A DNA stretch of 64,000 bases from Neoconidiobolus thromboides FSU 785 (taxonomy: Eukaryota > Entomophthoromycota > Entomophthoromycetes > Entomophthorales > Neoconidiobolaceae): the NCBI GenBank assembly GCA_025603075.1, contig MU626265.1:1-64000 (forward strand), given 5' to 3'. The translations under genes were made by a program, and so were the position numbers. Under the pieces are notes generated by a model. It saw only the letters and a list, made by a program, of their open reading frames with translations, ran no database searches and was not told the DNA's origin. Below, in pieces: positions 12,647 through 24,758 of this stretch. Within the stretch, counting starts at the first letter, position 1, and every line of letters starts with the position of its first letter.

Positions 12647-12860
12647 GTTTACAATGAATAGTAATTCTAAAAACGAAAAGTATGTAGCTTTGAGAAAAAT
12701 TAAGGCATCTTCCCAACTCAGATCTACTGACCCCCATAGTAATTTAAAAACTTCTCTGGGATTACCTAATGTTTTTTTAAATGCTAATGTTTTGCATATA
12801 TATCATTTTTCTTTCCCTAGGCATCATTTTATCATTTAAATTCTTACGAGTTTCTATACA

Positions 12861-12961
12861 ATATAGGAATATATTTTTGTGTTTAAAAAATTTACTAATA
12901 ATTTTTCTGCTCGAATAGCGCTTAGAAGATAGAAAAAGTGAAGTCAAAAAAAATCTCATAT
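12861..12961 (-). mobile_element. MITE copy 5
   Basis: Reverse copy with diverged ends (ATATAGGAATATA left, AATCTCATAT right) and core AATAGCGCTTAGAAGAT. Confidence 0.75.
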
Positions 12962-13647
12962 ATTTATCTATCGATATAACACCAGAGCCTTGTAATATAA
13001 TTATTCCACTAAAATTACAAAAAATTAAAACATAAGGATTCCTTTTAGTCGTTTAAAAGGTTTTAAATAGATATGGTAACTGAAAAGTTTATAAAATCTC
13101 TTGGTTTTTATATTAATTGTTAACTATTTTACCCACATAATCAAAGTGATAAGTCTTTGGGGCATCACTTAAAAATAGATCACTTATAAATAAAAATAAA
13201 GTTAAAAGACAAATTAGGTTGTTAGACAAATAACAGAATTTTACAACACTATTTCTAAGTTTAATCTAAATTAATATGTAAAAATATAAGGGGGATTTTA
13301 ATAAATTATCGTTTTTAATTAAAGCTTAATCAGATGGTAAGGAATATCAATGAATCCAAGCAGCGCTTTATTACGGTAAAGGATAAGGATTTCTATTTAC
13401 TTTACAACATTTTGTTTTTTAATTTTTTTAATGACAAACAATTAAGATCAAAGGAAATAAGAATATTGAATTTAATTTTAAGCATTTAAAAAAACATTAC
13501 ATACAATAAGATTTATTAAACTGTGGTACAACTCTACAATAGCCGTTCAAAATTTCAGCATAAAAGTATCAATGCACAATACTTATAAACAATCATAGTA
13601 ATAAGCTACTATAGTTTATATAAAGAACATCAAAATACCCATTAAAA
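12962..13647. other. Intergenic, downstream of the MFS transporter
   Basis: AT-rich 3' flank of the transporter at 13648. No gene, repeat copy or RNA structure recognised. Confidence 0.5.
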
Positions 13648-15261
13648 TCATTTTTCCTCAGCTCGTAAAGGGATATGCTGTAAAAATAAAGATGAAATTA
13701 AACCTAAGGCTAAAAACGGAACTCCTGTAAAGAAGAAATACTTGAATCCATCAACATAACATCCTTTGATTTTTTGAATCAACTCTGGGCTTAAGCTTGA
13801 TATATAAGACGTATTCTTAGATAATTGAGATAGATCCACTTCAGACGAATATTTTAATAAGGAATTTGTTGTTACATTTTGATATACAGCTCCAAGTACT
13901 GCAATACCAATAATTCCACCAAAATAAAAAACAAATTCAATTAAAGAGGTCGTAATGGCAACATCTTTTTTATCAACTGCAGCCTGTGACGCTATTAAAC
14001 AAGTCTCTACGCAGAGACCAATACCTGCACCAAGTATAGCGGAGAATATATAAAATTGAACACGAGTAATTTCATTACTCATAAAAATGCCTAATAAAAT
14101 AATCCCGACCAAGCCAACTATTGTTCCAAGGATAGTCAATGGGTGGTAAATCTTAGTTTTCAGGATAAAAGCACTTGATCCAATAGCAAATATTATTAGG
14201 CCACTTATTAATGGGAGGATCCCTATGGTAGAAAGTCGAGCGCTTTCGTGGTAATAAAGTTGAAAATATAATGGCATATAAATTATAATAGCAAAGAATA
14301 CAGCACTAATAGAAAACGTTACGGTACATGAAATAATGACATTGGGTACTAACAAATGGCCAGGAATTATAGGCTCTTTTGATACTTTCCATTGAGTATA
14401 AACAAAAACTGCTAAAGATACAAAACTTAAAATTAAAGGTACAAGAACAGGAGCAGAACTCCAAGGATAATCTTGTCCACCCCAATTAAGACCCAAAGTT
14501 AAAAGTATAGTAAACCCAAGAAGAAAAGTTGAGCCCAAGTAATCGATTCTTTTCAAATTTTGCTTTAAGTTACCTCTATTACTAGGAAAACGAAAAAAAA
14601 CACCAATGCAGACAATAGCTATAAAGCAAAATGGTAAATTAATATAGAAACACCATCTCCAAGATAGCTTGTTAACAAAGATTCCCCCCAAAATTGAGCC
14701 CAAGGTAGATGACACTGTAGTAGCAATAGTAAGAATCCCCATATAAACACCTCGTTTATGAATAGGAACTAAGTCGGAAATAATAATTGAACATAAAGTA
14801 ATCAAACCGCCACCACCAATACCAGCAATAGCACGAGATATAATTAGCATTGTAATCGATTGGCTAATACTACATAGTATGGAGCCAATTAAGAACACAA
14901 CTAATGCAAAAATGATAGTAGGTTTTCTTCCAAATATATCAGACAGCTTGCCATATAACAGCTGAAATCCGTTACTGGTCAAAAGATAAGCTGTAGAAAC
15001 CCAATTAATTTCCTTCAATCCATTCAAATCAGACGCGATTGCACCTATGGTAGTTGCTATTATAGTAGTGTCAATTGAAGCTATTGAGACAGTAGAAAAT
15101 AAGCCTAGCATTATTAACCAAAATTTTAATGAGCCAAGCTCTATTTTAGGCTGTGAAGAATCATCATTTGATTCTTCTTGGTTTTTAATGTTGTTTAGAT
15201 TAATTGGTTCCTCTATTTTAATTGTGTCACTCATACCAATATCTATTATTTTTGTTTTCAT
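13648..15261 (-). CDS. MFS multidrug transporter, DHA2 (14-TM) type
   Basis: A 537-residue intronless membrane transporter, probably a proton-driven drug or small-molecule exporter of the plasma or vacuolar membrane. The hydrophilic N-tail (about 45 residues) is followed by IASIDTTIIATTIGAIASDL, the early TM1 pattern of DHA drug:H+ antiporters, WVSTAYLLTSNGFQLLYGKL (TM2), then the MFS motif A loop GKLSDIFGRKP. Further on come SRAIAGIGGGG (motif B region) and GSILGGIFVNKLSWRWCFYI (motif C and the WRWCFYINLP sequence typical of DHA2). Length and the number of hydrophobic segments fit 14 TMs. It has no operon-like context; the P450 gene upstream lies on the same strand with an assembly gap between. 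The substrate cannot be told from sequence. Confidence 0.9.
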   Translation of the reverse strand: MKTKIIDIGMSDTIKIEEPINLNNIKNQEESNDDSSQPKIELGSLKFWLIMLGLFSTVSIASIDTTIIATTIGAIASDLNGLKEINWVSTAYLLTSNGFQLLYGKLSDIFGRKPTIIFALVVFLIGSILCSISQSITMLIISRAIAGIGGGGLITLCSIIISDLVPIHKRGVYMGILTIATTVSSTLGSILGGIFVNKLSWRWCFYINLPFCFIAIVCIGVFFRFPSNRGNLKQNLKRIDYLGSTFLLGFTILLTLGLNWGGQDYPWSSAPVLVPLILSFVSLAVFVYTQWKVSKEPIIPGHLLVPNVIISCTVTFSISAVFFAIIIYMPLYFQLYYHESARLSTIGILPLISGLIIFAIGSSAFILKTKIYHPLTILGTIVGLVGIILLGIFMSNEITRVQFYIFSAILGAGIGLCVETCLIASQAAVDKKDVAITTSLIEFVFYFGGIIGIAVLGAVYQNVTTNSLLKYSSEVDLSQLSKNTSYISSLSPELIQKIKGCYVDGFKYFFFTGVPFLALGLISSLFLQHIPLRAEEK

Positions 15262-15673
15262 ATGCTTCCTTTATATCATTTTGAGTTATAATAATATTTT
15301 TTATCGTTTCAAGGCTTGAGATCTAATTGGATAGATATAGTATTTTTTCATATACCTTTTAGATTAGGGAAAATATATTGAGGTTTAAATTGAATTTTAT
15401 AGTTAATTTCAATTTATCATATCACTGTTATAATTAGAACATGGATTAGGGATTTTATTTGGTGTTACCTGAGTTTATTTATGACAGCTTTTTCTATATT
15501 TACATTCAGTAAATACAAAATTACAATACCCAACCTACATTTAAATTATAACAGTAGTAATTGTAATATTATTCAATGAAATGAATAAATTAGATTTTCA
15601 TTAAAGTGCTACTTTGATAATAAAAAAGCGAAAAAAATAAGACTGTGATGATCAATTTGTATAAAATAGAAAG

Positions 15674-15773
15674 NNNNNNNNNNNNNNNNNNNNNNNNNNN
15701 NNNNNNNNNNNNNNNNNNNNNNNNNNNNNNNNNNNNNNNNNNNNNNNNNNNNNNNNNNNNNNNNNNNNNNNNN
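15674..15773. other. Assembly gap of exactly 100 N
   Basis: One hundred N between two contig ends. The last 12 known bases on the left (TAAAATAGAAAG) are identical to the first 12 on the right, so the true gap may be absent or negative. The flanking 15.3-16.2 kb contains no recognised gene. Confidence 0.98.
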
Positions 15774-16264
15774 TAAAATAGAAAGCTTTGTTTTTTCTTT
15801 TACAAATCGAAAGCGGAGTAATATTGTTACATGAATAATACAATATATCGGATTAATATGATTTTAATAAATATTGATTCAAATTAAGTCATTTTATAAA
15901 GTAAAAAGTTTTTCTATATAACTTCACTTTGTTTGTTTATTATATATAGTTTGTCTATATCATTGATTTATCACCTGCTTTGTTTTATAGTCCCTTTTAT
16001 CATAAAATAGGTAATATAAATTCAACAAGGAGCGAACTTAATATTTTTAAAGTAGTTAATCGCACTTTGGAATATTTCGTCTACCATCAGAAATTGGTAT
16101 TTTTATGAACAGGTGATTTAATAAGGTCAAAATACTATTAATTAAACAACTATAAACATTGATATTGTAGGCTGATTGAAAGTTATAAAATTTCAAAGTT
16201 CATTTTTCGAACAGTAGCATATTTTAATAAGTCCATTTTATCAGGTATAGAATATAAATATAAT

Positions 16265-18216
16265 TTATTGATTAATTGTTGCAATCATATCCAATTTATC
16301 ATCTGGGGCACTAACAACATAAAATATTGAGTCCAGTTCTTTAGTTTTATCCTTCAACTCAAAAGAGAAATTCTTGATTAAATTTGCAGAAACTAAATAC
16401 AGCTCCATCCAAGCAAGTCTATTATAAAATAAATTAAAATCATTTTTTTAAAAGGATAAATCCTTACGTTCGCCCGATGCATGCTCTAGGTCCAATTAAA
16501 AATGGCATAAAATTACTATTCATTTTAAACTTTTTATTTTGAATCCAGCGATCAGGATTAAACACTTCAGGATCTTTCCAGTTCCTAACTGAATTGTGTA
16601 ATGCTTTTATATTTATGCCAACTATAGACTAAAAATAATTAGTAGAGATTTTGAAAAATGCTTTTAAATTACGTCTTCTGGAATGAAATACCCATCAATA
16701 ATTCTTCCGCCTTTAGGAACAATTCTCATAACATTCCCTGAAACAACAGGTACTATTCTTAAGCTTTCATGCAATACAGCACTCAAATATGGACACTCTG
16801 TTTTACATTTATTAAATGTAATTTCATCTTTATTTGGAAATGTATTTGCTATTTCCTGTCTTAATTTCTCATAGATATCAGGGTGTTTTGACAATAAGTA
16901 AAATGTCCTAAAAATTAGTTTCAGTTATATTTATACTTATATTTATATATTAAATACCAAGCTAATGAGTTTGATGTGGTGTCTGTTCCAGCAATCCTAT
17001 CGAGTAGGTTTAGTTTGTTATTATAGTTTGTGTATAGATTATTACAATTGAATAATAGATTCCTCGGCAAGTTCTTTTTCTGTAAGCTTCTTACCAGTAT
17101 CTGGGTCCGATGCTGTAATGAAAGCGTTTAATATAGTTGTTCTATCTGGATGTGACTTTGAATTTTCTATAGCTTTATAGGCAAACTTTTATGTTTTAAT
17201 ACAATTTATCAAGCTTGTATCAAATACTACCTCGTATAAGTTTTGGACACTTTTAAACTTATAAATTTTTAAGATAGGCATCATTGTACACTAAAGAGTG
17301 GATACCAGATTAAAAACTCAAAATTTGATATATATATACTATGCTTACAAGGATGCTTATAAAAAAGAAGTCTTTGATCCAACCTATAACAGGATGGTAT
17401 CCTTCATTTAACATGTCAAATGAGTTCCCAAAGGCAAGGCTCCCAATAACATCCTAAAAGTAGCTTTAATATTGGATTGTTAAGTTAAAGGTATATCCTA
17501 CAAATGAAAAGTAATGGAAATAAATAGATAAATCAAACACATCCTTCTCTTTAGCCAAATTTTTGATCTTATTAATTAAATTAATAACATTTTCAATAAC
17601 AATATGCTCAATCGAATCAATTGCTTTTTCAGAAAAGCTCGGAGCTAAGATTTTTTTCTATTTTAAAATCAATTATAATCCGAAAATTTGAAATCAGTAA
17701 ATATACTCTTTGTCTATGGAAATCTTTATCTCTACTTTGTGTTAACAAAAGTCTCAAACGTAGTGATTTAACCTTACCTTGTACTAAATATTGTTTCACC
17801 AACAAGCTGAAAAGCAGAGTAAAATCTTGATTTGGGATAAGTATAAGTTGAATACAACTCTTTACATGCAGAATCGGATTCAAATGAAACTGCAATCCTT
17901 CCTATCATAAATTAGGCTTATTATAAAAATACCTATTCAACATTTTACAATACCTAATCTAACAACGCTACCATACTTTTTATGTAATTCAAATATTACC
18001 TTATGGCCAGTTCCCTTCCACATGTAATATTGAAAAATAATAGGAAAGAATTGGTAAATTAGTGGCCCTGGAATTTTACGTAACGGACTAAAAAAGATAG
18101 AATAGATAACCTATTTTGATAAGATTAGATGAATATAATATCCTGTAATCAATTACATTATAAGACCAGTATATAAAATAAGAAAAAATGACTGCTGATA
18201 AAATAATTTTCAACAT
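16265..18216 (-). CDS. Cytochrome P450, 12 exons, C-terminal frameshift
   Basis: A membrane-anchored haem mono-oxygenase. Exons by frame and splice sites: 18216-18157, 18110-17954, 17901-17778, 17734-17707, 17657-17502, 17453-17349, 17290-17231, 17185-17046, 16996-16958, 16907-16673, 16628-16468, 16419-16265. The product begins with a TM anchor (MLKIILSAVIFSYFIYW), then the Pro-rich hinge FFSPLRKIPGP, YGSVVRLGRIAVSF, HRQRKKILAPSFSEKAI, DVIGSLAFGNSFD, the I-helix AGTDTT, ExxR in VLHESLRI, and the haem loop FLIGPRACIGRTLAWMEL. Introns are 43-58 nt. Exon 4 is only 28 nt. The last exon has four A where three are needed (16379-16382): ANLIKNFSFEL becomes ANFNQEFLF then stop, removing about 30 C-terminal residues. 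All catalytic motifs precede this. CYP family and substrate are unknown. Confidence 0.82.
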
Positions 18217-18299
18217 TTTCAAGACTAATTGGAAAAAAGAAAAAAGAAGGCTTTTATACCATTGGTTCAATTTAGTTTAATCTTGTTTTTAAAACAGAC

Positions 18300-19150
18300 T
18301 GAGGGCATTAATATGCGGATTGTTTATTCCTAAAAATTGTTTTTTTCCGAAAGTTTACCCATTTGTATGGGGCATTTAATATAAAATTAAAGCTGTAAAT
18401 TAAGTAAATGAGTTTATAAAATATTAAAATTAAGTTTACTTTTATTCCAAAATGGGGAATATCAAAATCAAAAACATTCTTTTAGATAAATACTAAAATA
18501 AAGTGTAGTACTAAAACAACATCAAAAATAACACGATGTATAGTTTAATTGACAAAAAATATACACGGCTTTTAACTTATTTATAGTTCTTTGGAACTGT
18601 TAATATATAAGTGTTAAAAGTACAAGAATTTCTAAAAACTATAAATAGTATATTAAATATCTGTATAAATTTTTTAATGTGTTGCAATAACAAGCGTTTT
18701 ATCAAGGATTCTTCAATCTTAAAAATCTATTTCACCTTGTTTTTTTAAAACTCTGGATCCTTTTGGAAATGTGTTTTGTTTAGAATAAATCAATAAAAAG
18801 GAGAAGATTGAGGGGCTATTCGGCTACCAAACGTTTAACTTCCAGAACTACGGTTAATTAATGGGTTGGGTAAGTGAGTAGCAATGGGCTACCCTGTGTG
18901 TTATTATTTAACTTTGTTACAACTTTTCAGATCAATTTTTTTGTATCAAAAATGAACCCAAAATTATGATAAGTAGGAAACAACAAAGTTTATAATAAAA
19001 ATAAGCTATATTAAAAATAGAATAAGACACTGCTATTTGATCACTTTGGGGTAATTTCCATCAAGCCATATTAACATTTTTAGATAAAGACGATTTTTAA
19101 TTCTTATTATTATCACAAGAGTAATATGAATCAACATCTACATTAATTCG
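18300..19150. other. Intergenic; unexplained GC-richer patch near 18.8 kb
   Basis: AT-rich except for about 18800-18905, which has noticeably more G and C (for example GGGCTATTCGGCTACC and GGGTTGGGTAAGTGAGTAG). I could not relate this patch to a tRNA, a coding frame or another repeat in the window. Confidence 0.35.
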
Positions 19151-19159
19151 TTGTCTTTT

Positions 19160-21600
19160 TTACCTAATTTAAAAACTCTAACTCTTTTTAAGCCTCAGAA
19201 AAAAATCTGAAAAATTTTCTCCTCCATTTAAATGAGCTATAACTTCAAATAGATATTCTTGATCCACAAGGAACTGTTGACCTTTTTTAGGATAGTACAT
19301 TTCTTGTGTATCCTTATATACTAAAAAATAAAAAAAGCCATCAAAGCCTTCTTCATCGTATCTTTTGGCCCTTGAAATTCGAACTAAGTATCAAAAATTT
19401 AAGGTCTAATCAATTCAAATAGCAATTTATTTGTCTGATTTTTGGGCTTCTTGACGACGAAACTCATAATAGGAAGAAATTTGTATAGGACAGATGGCCT
19501 CGGAAAGACCAATCGAAGTATCACTGACTTGAGATGAAAGTATCGTCGCTATTTTTGGATCCCTTTTGAACTTATTCAAAATTTTCATATTTCTACTTGT
19601 TTTATGTCATCCATCATAAATAAAGTACATTTTTAGAGCTTTAGTATAAACCTTAAAGTGATTTAGATTTTAGTTAAGATTAGTTAGATATAAACTATCT
19701 TTATTATTCGTGCATTATCACAAAATATTATTATTTTATCTCCTCGCTTTTTATAATAATCAACTAAAAGTTGGCATGTTCGAGATTTATTACAGTTCAT
19801 AATAAAAAATAAGTTGAATTTTCTAAATAACTAATCAGAATTATCATTAAGCTCAACAGTTGATTATCTAGGTTTTCCATCAAGATAAGCTTTATAAAAC
19901 TTTGATTCTATTAGACATTATATTTCGGATCACTATATAAATTGGTATAAAGAAGCTATATTGGTTGCAAGTATATCTTATATCTGAACTGGAGCGATAT
20001 AACGTTTTTCAGATAAATCCACCCAATTAGCTTCATATAGTTTAGACTGAATTGATGTATATGAATTTTTAATTTTACCATTTCTTCGTACAAGGATTGC
20101 TAGTATTAAAAAGTCAAATAAATACTAGCTGAGTATTTCGGTATCTGTGAGATCCAATTTAACGTGGGCTGAAATAATAATAGGAATCTTTCAAAACATA
20201 CTGACAGGAACAATATGAGCTTCATCTAATAAAAGAAGCCTCCATCTACAACCTATTAATGTACCCATTACCCTTTTCGTATCATCAGATCTATTTGTTG
20301 TGTTGAGGATCATTGAATAAGTAGATATAATTATTCCAGCACCCATGGAGAAAGTTCCTATTTTTTCAACAGTAATGACAGTAATAGATTCTCCACTAAT
20401 ATTAGAGATTTAAGAAACTATTCCTTCAATCAAATTGCAGAGATTCTATTGGCTATTAGCTTACTGGATTAAAATTTGTTATTAACTATGATGTACGTAA
20501 CACAAAGGCGCTCTTCTTCATTGTGGTTTCAGCTGCAATACCAGGCTTCACTAGCTCTGTATAGCAATGCAATCATTCCGGAGCGTGTACATTTCTAAAT
20601 GCATTAATAAATTTAGCAAATAAGAAATCATTTTGCCCATTTTCAGACATTTTTGAGAGAGATTTTTGTTGATGAGGCCGAATTGTTAGATCTGATTTTA
20701 AACTGATTTTAAGATCAGGATCAATTGTATCTTTACGAAAGTCATACTCTTGTAATAGCAAAAGAAGAACTTTGACATATCCGTTTTTAGTTTTCTTTGA
20801 TAGAAATTTTATACCAATTGCTTTTTTATTAAAACTAGTTACTTTAACTTGAGCTTTTGGGATATTTATAAAATAGAGAGCGTTTTATTTCTTTTTTAAT
20901 ATATAAATGTACTCAAAGGAAATAAAAATATTTACTTTTAAAGTCATAATAAAGTAATGTTATATATATTACTAAAACTAGTGTCACGATTTACATCTCT
21001 TTGTAACTAAGCCTCATTATTATTCACCTTAATAGTTGAATTTTCATTAACCATATTTTCAGCATTTTGATAAGATTCTACATTGAAGTCACATAATAGT
21101 TGAATTACAGGATCTCTAATAAGCTTTCGTAATATTTCAAATAAGTTGGTTCTAAATAATAGTCATTGTCCTTAAGTAACAACTTTACTTTCCCGTAAGA
21201 TAAAGTACAATCCTAGATTAATTCAACTAAAGAACTAGGTAGTAGATTCTAAAAATAGGTTCAATGACCTTTCTTTTCAAAAATATAAAGATTATCTTGG
21301 AAAAAAGTTTTAGATTGGTTATAATTTCTTTACTTTCTAAGCCAAGAGAGACTGCAGCATGAAGTTAATAGCAGGCAATTTTATATCCTTGGACCATTCT
21401 AGATCTAATAATTTTAGCTCATAAACAAATAGACCTGTATAAAAGCGTCTTATAATAGGCTCGCTAATTGTCAATAGAAACTCCTTCCCTTGTTCAGATA
21501 TAGATGAAAAAGTTTCTAAAGTTATTTGATAATTTTTGGGGTCAATCCACATGGACTTAAACTTAGAAGTTTTGTCGGAACAACCAGATGTGAAAGTATT
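19160..21600 (-). pseudogene. Decayed copy of TFIIH helicase XPB/Ssl2 (Rad25)
   Basis: The reverse strand carries, in correct order but with many stops and shifts, blocks of the XPB helicase: MWIDPKNYQITLETFSSISE (N-terminal domain), LHAAVSLGLESKEIITNLK, DCTLSYGKVKLLLKDNDYY, LLQEYDFRKDTIDPDLKISL, IRPHQQKSLSKM (Q-like motif), SGMIALLYRASEAW (Walker A region; XPB has the GAGK P-loop here), LLLDEAHIVPVSMF (motif II, DEVH in XPB), LYEANWVDLSEKRYIAPVQ, CDNAR within RGDKIIIFCDNAR, ILNKFKRDPKIATIL, VSDTSIGLSEA, EFRRQEAQ and GFDGFFYFLVYKDTQEMYYP. The P-loop is destroyed and stops fall inside conserved blocks, so it cannot work. A functional SSL2 must lie elsewhere, since the gene is essential in fungi. 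It covers nearly the whole protein. Confidence 0.8.
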
Positions 21601-21649
21601 TTATGCAATTCAATCATAATTAAGTTTAACTCCTCAGTTAAAGTACTAG

Positions 21650-22539
21650 GCTCGTCTCTTTTTAAGCCAACTTTTAAAATATCTAATAACCATTCGTTTT
21701 AGTATCTAGCATAATTATATATTTATTATATATACCAATATTAATTTTTCTAGGACTCACCTAATTTATATGAGGTATATTTTATTATTTTATACTGTAT
21801 TTTGAACTCTCAAATTATTTCAAATAGTTATAAAAACTAACTGATTTTATTTCTTGGATTATTTTTATACTTTTTACTCCAATATAAAGAACTTACCATA
21901 TGATAAGCGCAGTTGATAAAAGATTTATAATATATTAATTGAATAATAATAAACCAACATATAAAATTAAAGGTAAAATACTATAGAAGATGGGACAAAG
22001 CCGAAAACAGAGTAAAAATTAAAAACTCTATCTTATGTGTTTTATTCAATATAGAATATTAATTTAAAAAATAAGTAAAATTTATTTTAAGCTTAATTTA
22101 TTTATCAAGGGAAATACAGTTATATTTGGCAGTATTTGCGTTAATGAAATTTTTTACCTTTCATGCAATTCAAGTTGAAATAAAAGACTAAATACAATTA
22201 ACCTAAATTAGTTATTAAAATAATCTTGTGCAAAAGTGACTTTTATTTAATATTAAATTGTAAAAAAAGGTTCCCAAATAAAGCAAGTATTCATAAGCAT
22301 AATCCTGCATTTTTTTTCTTTTTACAAGCTTAAAATTAAAAATTGTTAGTAAGATATCGAGACAAAAAAAATATTCAAAGGCTTAGTCATTTTAGCCTCT
22401 GTTTAGTTTTTAATAAACAAGACCACATTCATATGCAACTAAAAGAAAACATTTTAATTTCTTTCTTTTTTAAAATTTAAATTTAAATACAATTATAAAC
22501 GATAAAAAATTAAAGGGGAGATAGAAAAAAGATATAATT
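21650..22539. other. Intergenic, 5' flank of the MHR gene pair
   Basis: AT-rich, with no upstream exon carrying Cys pairs and no repeat copy. A short reverse-strand open stretch (NEWLLDILKVGLKRDEPS near 21.6-21.7 kb) may be another gene remnant but is too short to name. Confidence 0.4.
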
Positions 22540-24274
22540 ATGGAACCAAAAACGAAGACAAAGGCAAGAAGTAGGGTAGAAGCATCAAAATTAAAATTAG
22601 ATAATGTTGATCACTTATTAAACAATATAATAAAACATCTAGACGCTCACCCAAACTTGGAATTTAAACAAAAAGCATTTGGTAAATATTTGAATATTTA
22701 AAGCTATAAATTAATTGTTTTTAGAATACTTAAAATGGGTCAAAAAAACACTTAACATCATAGTTAAAGAAAAGGATTGTAATAACAATAAACAGGTCAC
22801 CAAAGAAGTTTCTCAATATAAAGCTATGTTGGTTGGAAACTTTGAAGTTGATATCACTTTATCACCCTCAACAAATAATATAGATTTAATAGGAGGAAGT
22901 CAAACTTATAGTCAGTTTTTAGAATATGGCTCCGTCTTTCTAGGAAAGGTTATGGATCCATACAAATTATGGTTGGATAAACTTGATTTAAAGGCAATTT
23001 TAACAAAAAAAGAACCTAGTATTTTATCTTATACATTGATTCTACTTCTTGCTCACTTTACCCTTCCACGTGACAGCGTAGCTTATAATCAAATTTACAG
23101 GAAGGCTTTACAGGGAATAAAAGCAACCTTATCTCAATCTTATTCTAATCCATGCTACAATCATGTGGTAGCTTTACGATTACTAAGCCTAGTTAATTTT
23201 TTTCATTCTAATTTTAGTCTTGCCAGACGTTATATTTCGGATGCTGTAAGGATGGCTCAATGTTTAGGATATGATATTAATGACTCTTCATTTGATGCAT
23301 ATGGTGTTACAGATATAAGGTACAATGAGTTATCTCGAGGTAGAAAGGTTTGGAAAATGCTTTACTTTACCTACCTAATTCTTTCATTTTACATTTCAGA
23401 TATGCCCTTTGTCAGATTTGAAGTAAAAGATCCCCTACATTTTTTTAGAGAGAATCAAAGTATATACAATAATAGAGAAAAAACAGATTACAAGGTTGCT
23501 AATGAAGATTCATATAAACATATAAAAAATTTCATTGAAGTAGTTTTAAAAATATTTACTCATGTACAAAAGGTAAAAGAAAATTATAATATTTCAAGCG
23601 ATTGCTCTATAATACCTTCCAATGAACTGCTTTTACCACGAAGTGAATTTATAAGTTGCTCAACTATATTAACGAGTTTAATTCAGCATCTAAAGTTAGT
23701 AAAAGATGAATGTGAATACACTAAAGAAGAAATAGAGATAAAGATAAATGATCATGAGTTTAATTTTCTAAGGTATCTTAAAGTATTAATACAATACACC
23801 GCTATTGTACTTTATTATCCATCTGTGATGGTTTATCCTCAGCCTATTAACTTTACGAAGCCAAAATTAAAGCTATTATTTAAGCATGCTAACCAAATCA
23901 TTACATATTATTTAAATAGTAACTTAAGTGAAAATTCGGATTGTAAGATTTCTACTAAAGTGTATCAGTTTGGTTCTAAAGATGGATTTGATTCTGTCAT
24001 CGACATGCCATTTCACTATCAGGCATATCATTCTTTTTTTGTCCTCATTAATTTATTACATCAAACATCAATTTTGCAATATGAAGATATAATAATGATC
24101 AATGAATCAAAAACAAAATGCGTGATGCTAGTCAAAGAACTTTATAGAATCTCTAAATCTAATAATACACATTCCAAAGATTGTGCTAATAGATTAAATC
24201 AGATTAAGCAATGTCTCCCTCGATTTCAGTTATCTATAAATTTGATACAAAAGATATCCATATACTTAAATTAA
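22540..24274 (+). CDS. MHR-domain (Fungal_trans-like) protein, tandem copy 1, no zinc cluster
   Basis: Two exons: 22540-22681 (MEPKTKTKARSRVEASKLKL...) and 22725-24274, with a 43-nt intron (GTAAAT...TTTTAG) splitting the Glu codon of FEYLKW; 563 residues. The family hallmark of the fungal transcription-factor middle homology region is clear: TLILLLAHFTLPRDS, VVALRLLSLVNFFHSNFSLA, DAVRMAQCLGYDINDS (RMAQxLG motif), SRGRKVWKMLYFTYLILSFY (RRxxWW region) and IVLYYPSVMVYPQP further on. The N-terminus holds the basic SRVxxxKLKLDxxDxLLNN segment that normally follows a Zn2Cys6 cluster, but no Cys-rich cluster or upstream exon is present. Nuclear regulator is the likely class; DNA binding is doubtful. 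It is a tandem duplicate of the next gene, about 0.5 kb apart. Confidence 0.82.
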
Positions 24275-24758
24275 CTTTATTTAAATAAATTATGGATTTT
24301 TCTACATATCCATATCTCCAACCTCCTTATTTTACTTTTACTATCTAGTTTAATTTAAACTCAAAACTTAACTATTTCTTAGTTTTAGTATACTGAAAAA
24401 TCACTTGTTACACCTGATGTCTTAAATAACCTTATAAAATAGTTTCTTTGCTCTAGTATTTGACTAAAACTTTGACTTTATGCATACAAAAACAGATAAT
24501 TAATAAAAAATAATATTTTTGTATGAACTTTGTAATCGATTTAAATTTAATTGGAACTTTTATCCTGGATTCTAATTAACTTAAGTTTACCAAAAGTAAA
24601 AATTAAAATTTTAAATACTTTTAGTTGTTACTTTATTTGGCAAGTGGTTAATTCATTGATTTGGCATTAACAAAATTGACAATTTCATCTTTGTGAGTTC
24701 AAAATTAAATTAAATACGATCATAAATAGTAGAAACCTAAGGAATAAAAAAGAAAGCT

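Noticed and set aside
12597-12959. Two overlapping short frames on opposite strands
   Set aside because: Both run into MITE copies 4 and 5 and have no other support.
18088-18270. 60-codon frame at the P450 5' end with an earlier start
   Set aside because: The correct first exon stops at 18157 and splices to 18110; the remaining part of that frame is intron sequence. The upstream extension opens with TTG rather than ATG.
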